The notes beneath the pieces were generated by a model that worked only from the letters and a program-made list of their open reading frames with translations, was not told the DNA's origin and ran no database searches. From Gloeopeniophorella convolvens (Eukaryota; Basidiomycota; Agaricomycetes; Russulales), in the NCBI GenBank assembly GCA_022496205.1, contig WTXD01000003.1:434001-498000 (forward strand): a stretch of 64,000 nt of DNA. The letters run 5' to 3'. A program made the position numbers and the translations under genes. Below, piece after piece: positions 34,402 through 47,090 of the stretch (position 1 is its first letter; every line of letters starts with the position of its first letter).

Positions 34402-37400
34402 TCACCAAGGCAGATCTACGATTCTGACCTCGTACTGCGACGGCGTCACGAGAGATTCTTCGGTCTCTCCCTTCTTTCCTGAATCCCAAGAATTGAGAAT
34501 ACCCCAGAGGATGAACGCCGTGACGATAGATGCCACGGCGCCTACGCCCGCGCGGATTGCAGTCGTCATGTTGTCGAAGCTGAACAGCAGCACTGCAACG
34601 AAGAAAATCCAAATCCTGACCAGTGCCGGTTAGTACAGTTAGTGCAAGTCAAGGAAGATAGTACTTACGACCACATCAAGAACGCATACGGTAGGCTAAA
34701 GATGACAGACAAGGGTTCGAGGCCAAGCCACCGGTACTCCCTTTTCTCAAGATATTCGCACTACGTTCGAATCAGCCACGGCGTGTCGATACGCGCACCC
34801 AGTCATCAGCGTACCACGATTGTGGGCTCCTTGTCCATCATTGTACGGTTACGGCGGACGAGCAACAACCCCAACACGATACTGCCAACACTGAAAGTCA
34901 AGGATATTGTGCTTGCTATCTGGGCTGGAGCGGCTATTATTTTGACGCCCTTTTGGTCCGGAGGCGGAAGGTTGATCACGCCCGGGATGGCAAGGAAGGC
35001 GACGTTCCCAGCCAATAGGACGGTGGACTGAATCAACACAGCTCTCTTCAGATGAGATGAACCCCATAGAAAGTGGGACACACACGTAGAGAACAAATTC
35101 AACCCATTCCGACACCAGCTTTTGCATAAACTGTTTCCACACTACCTCGACGATGATCCCGTCTGTCCATAGTTCATTTAGGTCCCGGAAGTGGACGTCT
35201 GGGGCAAAGAACAGTATTGGAGATACAAGCCGCATAAAAATTGTGCGCTTGTCGCGATCACTGTCGTGAATGCTCCCAAATCGGTCATGCCGAACAGTCT
35301 TTTGGCCGTGAAAGTGTAGGAACTTCCAGTGGCCTAGGAGAACACCATCGACGAAGGTTAGAGTGATTGGGTAAAGTAAAGTCGTACCGAAGAAGGATAG
35401 CAATCGGGCTTGTGCATCCATGTCAACCCATCAATTAAAGTCGACGCGCGTTGGCTAACGTAGCCCTTACCCACTGAACTTGTGAAATGGTCATCGACCA
35501 CGCCAGCGTCTGAAGTTTGTCAATACGTCATCAAGAAGTTTCAGGAAAAAACTAGCCTTTAGCGTCTTTGACGAGGCTGAACATTGTCTGCATCTCTGCG
35601 ATGCTGTACGGGGTAGTGGAGCATTTGGATGTCAGCGAATCTATGCCAATTCAGAAGTTGATCGGGCAGAAAGTGGGTTGGGCCGCTACCGATGCTACAG
35701 CTCACGAGATGTCCGAGCAATTCCTTACATGCGAGCATGGGGAAAGGACGGCTTTGGGACACAGAAGGGTACAGAGACCAGTGGACCCTTAGAACGAAGC
35801 AAAGGCGATCGGAGAATGCATGTGTGCGATAATCGTAGGTTCGTACCAGTACAAGGACTCCATGCGGTGACCTGAAGATGAGGGACGTCAGATCATGGGA
35901 GCCGTTGAGGTGCTTCGCTCTGACTTACTGATATGTCGAGGCTCCGAGATGCCGCATGCCTCGTATAACAGCGGCTGAGTTATATCGTATGGATGCAACC
36001 AGTATAGGTTCTTGCACCCATGGTCCACATAGTAGTACGACCAAACTACTTTTCCATCCCTCATGGTATTGATGTCCAAGACCAGTTCATCCCGCCCCGA
36101 GTCACTGCGACTCGTACCCTTCAGATGCCTGTGCATAGTTGCCAAAAGATTGCAGAATGCATCAGCTTCATGCCTTAATTTCCCGTCGAACATATATGCA
36201 TCGGTGTATGCGTTCTGCGCCGAGATCGTCAGCGCATGTCCGGGCCCAGGCAGCCAACCTAACTGACCTGGCCGTCGTGGTAGAAATACAAACCGCCCAG
36301 GGGATGAGTTTTAGGCTCCCATTCACCGGAGTGAAGTTCGGACAAACTGTGGAATGATTATGAAAAGCCGTATGACGGTGATAGTGACCGACCGAGCCAA
36401 TTCCAGAGTGCAAGGTTGTAACGCTCTAAACCAGCTCTCGTCCCTGGGACTGCTGGCCGTCAGCTGCGCCCTACTAACACTAGTACGAGCATCACTTACA
36501 CGTCGTATTTTCTGGTGTAACGCGATACCTGGTCCGCATGCATGGGTTGTATATAACGCTCAGCCTGGCTAGGCGCGCCACCGTTCGTTGAAGAGGGAGG
36601 AATCTGCGGCTGCGGCATGTCTATTCTGCTTTGACCTGGTATAGCTTGGGGTGACAAGGCATCGATCAGCTGAGGCGGAAAGTGATCGCCGATAGGTGGT
36701 AAAGTCACAGGGACTACAACAGCACTAGGTGCGACTGTGGAACTTCCATGCAATGCATCAAGTTGGTCATCTGTCGCCAGAGGCCTTGCGTGCACTTCTG
36801 ATATCCTGGTAAACTGGTTGGGCGAAGGTGCACGCGGAGGTGGGAGATCAATGCTAGTGGTTGATGAGCGTCGCGATACAGGGAGAGATGATGTGTGTGT
36901 GTAAGGAGAAGGGAGGGGCGATGGCCTCAAACTGCTGAATTGGCTCGTAGTGTCGGATGGTGTGACGACGCGTATAGGGGGTGTGCCACTTCTACTGGTT
37001 CTTAGCCCATGATGAGAGCTATAGGCAGAGTCTGGCCGTTGCTGCAAGGAGTGGCTGTCCTGGGGATGCTCCGAGACGCCTAGCCTGCTGGACGAGCTCG
37101 ACGGGGATAATTGGGGAGAGTTCATGTGAGACCTAGATGGGGACTTGGATGTGGTGCGTAGAATAGCTCCGGTGAATTGTCTGTGCGTGGAACGAGAATG
37201 AGTTGGGACGCGAGGAGGCTCATCGGCCTTTAAGCTCGATACACTATGCGTCAAGCGGCTCCTGAGGGAGGAAGGCGACCGCTTATGCCCGCGCTCGGCC
37301 GGTTCTGAGGCTGCAGAAACCACACTTGCAGCGCTTTGGTGGTACGGACGCAGCTGGATGTCATCTGCCGCGCCGACCGGGCTTGAAAGGGATCGTTGAT

Positions 37401-37689
37401 ACACCGGGGTGGCGGAGGCGGGAAGGTTACTTGCACAGACAATGCATTCATCGCGTACTTCTGTGATGGGACGTAGGACAGGAGAATATGTCTGTGCGGG
37501 AGTGACATCGTCCGTTGTCGGGGCTGGATGCCTTGGGTTAGTCCGAGAACGCAGAATCAAGCAGCTCTTCAGTAAGGGAGGGACAGCAAGAAAAAGAGAG
37601 GCGCCGTGCGATGAGATATTTTCCAGCCAACGTTTGACGCGGAGGAGGCATTGTAACAATGCAAGAATGGCTCGAGAGAGTAGGACCAT
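34402..37689 (-). CDS. Large WW-like protein with C-terminal membrane helices, expanded Agaricomycete family
   Basis: The ATG at 37689 starts a hydrophobic N-terminus and about 390 disordered Ser/Pro-rich residues. After an intron beginning at 36496, EWEPKTHPLGGLYFYHDGQ resembles a WW domain. It is followed by NAYTDAYMFDGKLRHEADAF, VWSYYYVDHGCKNLYWLHPY, LYWVHWSLYPS (joined by a 60-nt intron) and SLTSKCSTTPYSIAEMQTMF. The C-terminal half has RLLSFFGTTLLYPITL, FLHFHGQKTVRHDRFGS and at least four membrane helices, including STVLLAGNVAFLAIPGVI, TISLTFSVGSIVLGLLLV and VASIVTAFILWGIL. It ends VRIVDLPW. At least nine exons. I recognise the architecture as a lineage-expanded basidiomycete family of unknown role; exon edges near 35450-35540 are uncertain. 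Confidence 0.75.
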
Positions 37690-38272
37690 GCGAGGAAGCT
37701 ATGTCAGATAGACCAAGACAGTGAGCGATGTTCGACGTCCCACTGCTATCAAAGATGGTTGTTTGAGAGTAAAAAAAAAACATCCTGGGCGGCTGTGGTG
37801 CAAACCCAAGAAAGGCGTTCCTCGGAAAAAGAAGGTCAGTTGCCATCCGGTGAACGTGTACTCTTCTCTTCTCAGATCGACTTTCGTCTAGTCGTGGTTT
37901 GGTCAGGTGACTCTACGGCGCGCTCGGCAAAGTCGCCACGGAGGGCCAAACTCTGCGCCACGACTTGCGGGCAACGCCGAGGCACACGGTCACACCGCCG
38001 ACCGCAATTATCGCCACTACTTACCCGTCTATCCCATCGCACTCTAGCCCGCGATGACCACCAGCCCTCGTCCTCCGAAGTTGTCAGCTCCTATTTAAAC
38101 CGGCCCCGGTCAGCCTGACCCCGCACGCATACAGTAAATTTTGCGGTGTCAGCCTCACTGCTGTCAGCCCCACTGCGCACGATGATATAAGGACTGACTG
38201 GGCACCATGGTATCCGAACCGCCAACACGGGATTCCGCATCAGCACGTAGCGAAAGACATCCATAGACTAAT
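37690..38272. other. Intergenic, divergent promoter region of WW-like gene and protease E
   Basis: Contains an A-run at 37772-37780 and the TATA box of protease E. No gene seen. Confidence 0.5.
38186..38193 (+). promoter_or_regulatory. TATA box of protease E
   Basis: TATAAGGA, 87 bp before the ATG at 38273. Confidence 0.5.
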
Positions 38273-39873
38273 ATGCTTGTCTCTGTCGTGCCTTTGGTTT
38301 TGGCCACGCCTCTGCTTGCTTTCGCAGCTCCAGCCAACCGGCGCTTCTCGTCGGGTGCAGGCATCGCTGTCCCTATCCAGAAGCGTCTCTCCTCTCGCAA
38401 TGCCAGCGACGTTGTCTCCTCAGAGGTCCTACAAAGGAAGGTCTCCCAGGCCGTGGCGTTAGTCATCCCGTTTCTCTGCGTGTCTTTGCTGAAACGTAGA
38501 ATAGTAAATACCAGGAAGGGTTTGCTGCGTTCGAAGCAAACACAAGAGAAAGACATCCGCTGGACTTCAGGTCTTCGAACCCGCAAGCAAAGAGAGGCGT
38601 GGGGTCTGTCCCGCTCATGCCGGACGGTGTTGAGTTGTGGTATGGATCCATCTCTGTTGGCACCCCTGCAAAGACTTTCACGGGTATGAAATGCCGCTTT
38701 CCAAATGCTGTGGGCTCACGCGGATTCATTAGTGGATTTCGACACCGGAAGTAGTGACCTATTCTTGCCTGGCCCGTCCTGTGGGGCCACTTGCGCAGGC
38801 CACTCTATATACGACCCAACTCAAAGCAGTACCTCGTCGGATATTCACAAGAGCTTCCAGCTCAAGTTTGGCGACGGCTCCAGCGTTCAAGCTGAAGCAT
38901 ACGAAGACGTTGTTTCGGTCGCAGGGATGCCTGTTCGTCTTGAGTTTCTTCGGGACATTGCGTTCTCTGTAACCTTCGTTCTAGGCGATTGCTCAAGCAC
39001 TGGGTGTTTCTAGCACATACTCCACCGGGTTCGGAATTCCAAGTTTCCCGCCTGACGGCTTGTTAGGACTCGGCTTTCCATCCATCTCGAAATTTGGCCA
39101 ACCTCCTGTTTTCAACACGTTGATCGCGGAGGGCATCCTGAATGCACCTGCCTTCGGCGTATATCTTGCGGATTCTGGCGGCGAGCTATTCCTAGGCGGA
39201 ACAAACCCAAATCTCTATCAAGGCGGTTTCACTTTCGTACCGGTGACCAAAGAGGTACGATTCGCAGCTTGCCTTATGGCCGTCTTCAAGACTGAGCTTG
39301 CGCGTAGGCTTATTGGCAGGTTACGCTCGACGAAATCACAGTGGACGACCGCCCCGTCCTCCTATCGACGTTTCCTGTCATCATTGATACTGGCACGACC
39401 CTCCTTGTTGGCCCGCCCCAGGAAGTTGCGGCGGTGTATGCCCAAATCCCGGGAGCGCTCCCTTATGTACGCGAGATTGCCAACGGATTATACACCAGTT
39501 CGTCCTGCCTTCGCCTCCGTCTAAGATGACGTTCTGAAGTTTAAACTGCATTGACAGTTCCTTGCGACTTCAACTACACGCTTGCACTCACTTTTGGAGG
39601 ACGATCGTTCTCCATCGACCCATCCACGTTCAATCAAGGACCAGCTGACGATACCCCGGGTCGATGCTTCGCCGGATTGGCATTCGACCCCGACCTGACA
39701 CTAGGTGGGAGCATCCATCACATCCCCTGAAGATATTCGCTGAATTGACCTCGCTCGTCTCAACAGAGGGCTTCTGGATCATTGGCGACGTTTTCCTGCG
39801 CAATGTGTATACCGTCTTCGACGCTGGGAGCAGCCATGTTGGGTTCGCGTCGCTGGCGTACCCTACTTCATAA
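38273..39873 (+). CDS. Secreted aspartic protease E, intact and divergent from A-D
   Basis: Family A1 protease with signal peptide MLVSVVPLVLATPLLAFAAP and propeptide IAVPIQKRLSSRN, distinct from the MHLSSAF start shared by B, C and D. Exon 2 contains EGFAAFEANTRERHPLDF and ELWYGSISVGTPAKTFT. Active-site motifs VDFDTGSSDLFLPGPSCG and VIIDTGTTLLVGP are complete. The flap reads FGDGSSVQ, with Phe where pepsins usually have Tyr. The C-terminus is [20 protein letters not shown] plus an extra YPTS tail. Eight exons join in phase. The Tyr-to-Phe flap change may alter activity or specificity; the rest looks functional. Confidence 0.86.
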
Positions 39874-40136
39874 TTCTATCTCCGCATTGTCTTTGTCGAT
39901 GCAAATAGTGACTGCCGTCTGAAAACCTTTCGTGTGTACGGATATTCTTGCACAGTCTCCGCGCGACCTAGATCCGCGCGTTGCTCAGTGTGTGAAACAG
40001 GTCACGCGGGTCGGCCTTCGTGAACCCGATTATGAGGGCGCCTCGCGAGCCCTTCCATGCACAACACAACGCGGCCACGGCCACGACATTCGCCGCCCCC
40101 GGCTGACCCCACGACTCTACGAGCACAACGCACAGG

Positions 40137-41056
40137 ATGGCGACGAGCCCGCCGAGCCCGCACCTCTTCCCCGCGACCTTCTACGCGGAGCCGCTCGAGA
40201 CTTGGGCCGCCGCGCTGCACACGCTGCCGCTCGAGGCCGCGCACTGCGTCCTCGAGCAGATCGTGCACTACAAGGCGCACGCGGACATGGAGCACGAATT
40301 CCTCGTCGTACACGCGCGCCACCCGTCCGGCGCGGAGATCGTCCTCGGCGTCGACCGCAACGTCGAGGCCCTCGTCCCGCCCGCTCCCACGGGTCCGGAC
40401 GGATCTGCGCCCGCGCCAGAGCCTGTGTCGCCGTCCGCGTCGTCCAGTGCGCGGTACCTCGGCACGCTGCTGCACCTCGGGGTGCCCTCCGGGCCACCAT
40501 CGCCCGGCGCAGAGGCGGGGCCGCCGGCGTACGACGGGGTGCAGGTCTCGCACGACGGCACGCCCGCGCCGATCCTTGCGCAGCACGGGCCCGCTGTCGC
40601 CCTCCTCACCCTCACCTTCCCCCCGCCCCTACCCCCGCCACGCAGCGCCCGTCCCTCCTGCACTTGAGCATCCTCCTCCTCACGATCCGCGCGCACTTTC
40701 CGTCCTACGCGCTGCTGGAGCACCAATGCTACTTTTTCGCGCGCGCGACGACGCTTGCGCTGCGTGACGCCTTCCGTGGCGCGGAGGCCGCCGAGACGGC
40801 GCACGCCTTCCGCGGCGCGACGTGGCGCGGCGTGCACGTGTCGCTCTTCGCGGCGGGGCGCGCTGCGCTGCAGAACATGCTGCTGCTCCCGCTCGCGGAC
40901 GCGCCGGTGCTCGCGGTGCCCGCAGGCCTGTTTGCGGCGTACAGCGCGCTGCGGATGTACGAGGGGCACGCGGTGGGCGAGGTGGCGGATCGACGGCGGA
41001 TCAGGTGCGTCGTGTCTTTGTGCCGGGCGGGCTGCTGGTGGGGTGCGCGAGACTGA
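40137..41056 (+). CDS. Unknown basidiomycete protein, possible papain-like/LRAT-type fold
   Basis: The ATG at 40137 gives MATSPPSPHLFPATFYAEPL. A 50-nt intron (about 40596-40645, strong pyrimidine tract before CAG) links QHGPA to RPSLLHLSILLLTIRAHFPS; without it the frame closes. Notable elements are HADMEHEFLVVHARHPSGAE and, about 150 residues later, YALLEHQCYFFARATTLAL. An early His stretch and a late Cys in a helix resemble permuted papain-like (NlpC/P60, LRAT) proteins, but this is a guess. The C-terminus has a hydrophobic stretch PVLAVPAGLFAAYSAL. The end is uncertain: the frame stops at 41056, but a donor-like GTGCGT at about 41004 could start another intron. Confidence 0.6.
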
Positions 41057-42073
41057 TGGTGGCTTGTCGCGTGTGTGCGGCCGTCTGATGTGAAGTGATG
41101 AGAAGATCAGGAGCCATGCAATACCGCTCAAGTTCCGGGACGCATGGGAGGCGTTTGTCCGGGAAAGAGAAAAGACGGGTTGGTGATGCTGGGAGGGGTG
41201 GTGTAGGGACCCCACGTTTCATAGATTACTTACCCCGCATTCATGGAACATGAAGCTGCTGCGTTTCAGAGCATGCTAATCATAGAAGACTGATATTACT
41301 GTGAGTCTGGAGTAGATGAACCATTTGTATTTTATGAATGAACCCATTAAACGCATGTGCGTTGCGGCGTTGCAGTCTTACTGATGAGAAACGTCCGACT
41401 CGGACGTTTTCATTCACCACCTTCTAGCCAGAACCAGGAACTAGTATTCGCGACTCAGCCTGTAACGGGACAGACAAGAAATCGATATTGGTGGGCACTA
41501 ATGGAGAGGACTACGAGGATACAGTATATATGCGATGCTCTAACAGATTGTCTCGTAATGCTGGCAAGATGCGGACATAATTAGGAGTGTGCCGCGCCTG
41601 CGCAAGAACATGGGGTATGGCGCGCAGAAACAGACGGACAACTATCAATGCGAGAGGGGTGACCCGGGATTCCCGGCTGGTGTCGATGTCTAATAAATCA
41701 GCAAACGGGTGCGCGCTCGATGGGATGCGGGGGATAGTGCAAGGGAGGGTGTGATGCAGCGCGCGAGGGATGTGAGAGACACAAACAGGGGCAGGACGGG
41801 AAATAACAATAGGGTCGTGAGGTCATGATGCCAGACAGAGAGCGACGAGACAAAACATGTGTAGTCATGAGAGCAGCGCAGAGTCCAATGGGGGAAAAGA
41901 CAAGAGCATAATGGCGGACCGGGCGTGGTGATGAGGGTGGTAAAACCCCTATTCTATCTTGGGGGACCCGACCCGCGGAAACGGAAACGTACAACGAGAA
42001 TCAGAAAGGGAGGACATATTGGGCGGGGCTTCGGAGGGCACTTCGGTGTGCGGATTGGCGACGGCCAGGGCGC
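41057..42073. other. Intergenic, convergent 3' ends
   Basis: Between the unknown gene and DED1; 3' UTR sequence expected. No gene seen. Confidence 0.5.
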
Positions 42074-44188
<2,115 letters not shown>

Positions 44189-44474
44189 ATTAGAAGGAAA
44201 CGAGTCTTTTTGTGGTTTTGGGAAGTGAAGGGGAGAGTGTCGTTCTATAAGCCTGGGGTGATGGCTGAGAAAGAAAGAGGGAAACGAGAGACAACCGACA
44301 CACTCCACACCAAAAAATTCCCGTGTGAGTCAGATGACTCAGCGCTCCCACGCCCGGCCCGACACCGGTACCGCTCACTTTCATTGACGTGTCTGACGGG
44401 CATCACCTCAGTATTATACATACACGCAGCGTGGCCACCCTCAAACGCCAGCGCAGACATTGACTTAGCCCGCC

Positions 44475-45358
44475 ATGGCAGCAGCACCCCCGCAACAGCA
44501 GCAGGCCATGCAGGCCCAAGTGCAACAGCAGATGCTTCCCCGCCCGGACCCCGTGATGCAGGCCGTCATCGAGGCCGACTTCCGCCCCGTCGACCTCGCG
44601 CTCGACCCGACCAACGTGAACGCTCTCTGCGCCGCGCACTCCCTCGAAAAGTGCGATGACTGCGACGTCGACTACGTCCAGCTCAACCGCCTCTCCAAAG
44701 TCCTCGCCGCCAACCCGACGCTCCTCTGCCCGCCCCCGCCGAACGTGGTCAACCAGAAGCTGTCTCAGATGGTCAACCAGACCAAGGAGGAGGGCAACGT
44801 GCGTGTCGCGCCACTTTACCCCTAGCCGCGTGCGTGCGCGCGATCTCATGACAGGTTGTGTTCCCGCGCAGACGCTCTTCCGCACGCGCCAGTGGGATAA
44901 GGCGATCGCGCGTTACAGCCAGGCTGCCACTTTCGCGGCGAACCGCGCGCCGTGGGAGGCGCAGCAGTTCATGCGCGAGGAGCTCTCGACGGTGCTCTCG
45001 AACCGCTCCGCGGCGTTCTTCGAGCACGGCGACATCGTCTCGGCATTGACCGACGCAGAGGCGGTCATCCAGCTCAAGAAGCCGTGGTCCAAGGGCCATT
45101 TCCGCAAGGCCAAGGCGCTGATAGCGCTCGGGAAGATCCCGCAGGCAAAGGAAGCCGTGCAGTACGGGCTCCAGTTCGACCCGACCAACTCGGTGCGTGC
45201 GCCTACTCGCGCTCGGCCCATCGGGAGGACGTGCTGACGGTGTTGCTATTTTGCAGGAGATGGTCGGCGTGCTGCAGGACATCGAGACGGTCCTGCGGAG
45301 CTACGCCAACCAGCCGCGCCCGGATGCCGAGTCGAACGCGACGGAGACTGCCGCATGA
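44475..45358 (+). CDS. SEC72: SEC72-like TPR protein of the Sec62/63 translocon
   Basis: Sec72 belongs to the Sec62/Sec63 complex that feeds completed precursors into the ER. The ATG at 44475 starts a short Gln-rich segment (MAAAPPQQQQAMQAQ). The fungal Sec72 signature follows: VNALCAAHSLEKCDDCDVDY, then NRLSKVLAANPTLLCPPPPN and NQKLSQMVNQTKEEGN. The TPR part reads WDKAIARYSQAATFAA, EELSTVLSNRSAAFFEHGD and KKPWSKGHFRKAKALIALGK. Introns at about 44799-44871 and 45193-45256 are in phase. The last exon ends ESNATETAA at the TGA of 45356-45358. Fits the usual length of about 230 residues. Confidence 0.87.
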
Positions 45359-46173
45359 CGCACCTAACTTACTTCCTCCACCACCTCATACATACCCCTC
45401 CAAAACTCGTTCTCCACTCTCCGGCCGTGCACCGGGGTGGGCTGGTAGCACGTCTATGGACCATTTAATTTCTCTTCCAGCGTTTCGTTGCATGTACCAC
45501 ACTGTAATGTCTACCCGCACCCCAAATTTTCCTCCGGCACGCCTGACGGCGCGCTTCCTTGACTTCATCCGAGTGGACGCATGACGGCAGTGCCGAGCCA
45601 GTCCGCCAAAGTATGAATGGCACGCGATGTGGCAGGGTGAAAGTTGCCGCCCCGAGCGACCGACAGTCGAGCCTGACCAGCCCGCCCGTCGGCCCAAAGC
45701 TGACACCTGTTGGGTTCCCGATACGCTCCGGCTCGCACATCCGGCTTTGGGGCTGCCCGGAAAAGCTCGGCGCACTACGCGCATCGTGCTAACGTTCGGG
45801 CAAAGGCTGGGAAGGATGAGCCAAGACATTCCAGTGTCGTGCTATCCTACTAGAAATGCTGATGTGTATGAGTACACGCGCCACGATTGCTTCCCCACCA
45901 TACAACACAATGCCAAGAGACATTAGCGAAGAAAGGTATTGAGCTAGCTGAGAAGCGGCCTCAAAGAACTCGTTTCATAATAATAATGTGTACGGATGAT
46001 GTTGAGAGGGGTATTTGTCCGCCAACGCCAGTCTATGCAGTATATACAAGGAGGCGATGACAAAACAACACACACCCACTGACCATGTGAATGCAAAATA
46101 GAAGAATAAAAAAATGAGGACACTCAGACGGAAATCGTTCGCCGTGGAGAGTATTAGCTACACGGAGGGACGC
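45359..46173. other. Intergenic, convergent 3' ends
   Basis: No gene or repeat seen between SEC72 and the - strand disordered protein. Confidence 0.5.
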
Positions 46174-47090
46174 TCAGAAGCCACCAAGGCAGCCATCATC
46201 ATCCGCCTCCAAAGAGCAGCCGCGTAAGGTCATGCCCGAGAAAAAAGACTTGTAGCGACGTTCCGCTAGGTCGTCATCGTCGGCGTCCTCGCCATCTTCT
46301 AGGTCCTCCTCGCCGAAGGTGCCATCGGCCGTTTTCCGCTCAAGGTCGCGAGCGCCCATATCACGGTCATGGGCGCGTTGACGAGCGCGCTGTTCGCGGT
46401 CGCCCTTGCCGCGATCGCGATCGCGTTCGCGGCGGCGCCTCTTCTCCTCTTCATACGAATGATATTGGTATTGATCCTCGTCCTGGGGGTCGGGGGAGCG
46501 GTAGATGCCCGAACCAAGGTTCAAATTTGCCATGGAGGCGAACGGCAAGAAGAGAAGCGGATTCGCAGCCTTCGCGTTGGGGTCGTACTCTGAGGGTGGG
46601 CTGGTGAAGCCATCCGACTCGTCCGACTCTGAGGAGAGGTCAGGCACGAGAGGAGGCGGCGCGACCGAGGAATTAATAGCGCGCTCAGGGGCGGTGGGAT
46701 CAGAAGCGAGACCCAGACCGAGGGCACGGCGGGGGTGGAAGTGCTGGCCTTTGGCTTTCATAACGGCTTCGCGGGAGCGGGCGTCAAGGGGCGCGTTGGG
46801 AGAGGTAGACGGGGAGCTACCAGGGACGTAGGTCCTGCCAGGACAGCCGCGGGCGGGAAGAGCACAGACATTGGGGAGGACAACGATGGGGGAGCGGTCA
46901 TAGGAGGAAGGGGAGTAGGCTGAGAAGGTGCGGGTGAGAGTTGGGGAGGGAGGGAAGCGGACGTTGTTGCGGCACTGTCTGGGGAGTTGGGGGGATGAAG
47001 ATTTCTCGCCCGCGTGTTGCTGGGGTGGCAGGAGAGGGAAGACTGTTTTAGGATGGGGCGGGGGAGGGCCACCGCCTTGGAGGAGGACAT
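46174..47090 (-). CDS. Conserved disordered basidiomycete protein
   Basis: The ATG at 47090 gives MSSSKAVALPRPILK. The conserved part reads NNVRFPPSPTLTRTFSAYSP, then SYDRSPIVVLPNVCALPARG and CPGRTY, followed by AVMKAKGQHFHPRRALGLGL. The middle is acidic and Ser-rich; a charged stretch (EEEKRRRRERDRDRGKGDRE) follows, and the C-terminus is FFSGMTLRGCSLEADDDGCL. The start is unresolved: either a 53-nt intron after MSSSKA (GTGGCC...CACCCCAG) restores frame, or a base is missing near 47020, in which case the PRPILK segment is coding. No known domain. Cys and His are too few for a zinc site; a regulatory or scaffold role is only a guess. Confidence 0.7.

Noticed and set aside
39932..41056. Single long + frame spanning 40-41 kb in the wrong frame for its first half
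   Set aside because: Its 5' half is out of frame with MATSPPSPHLF; a 50-nt intron explains the frame change, so only the second half is real.
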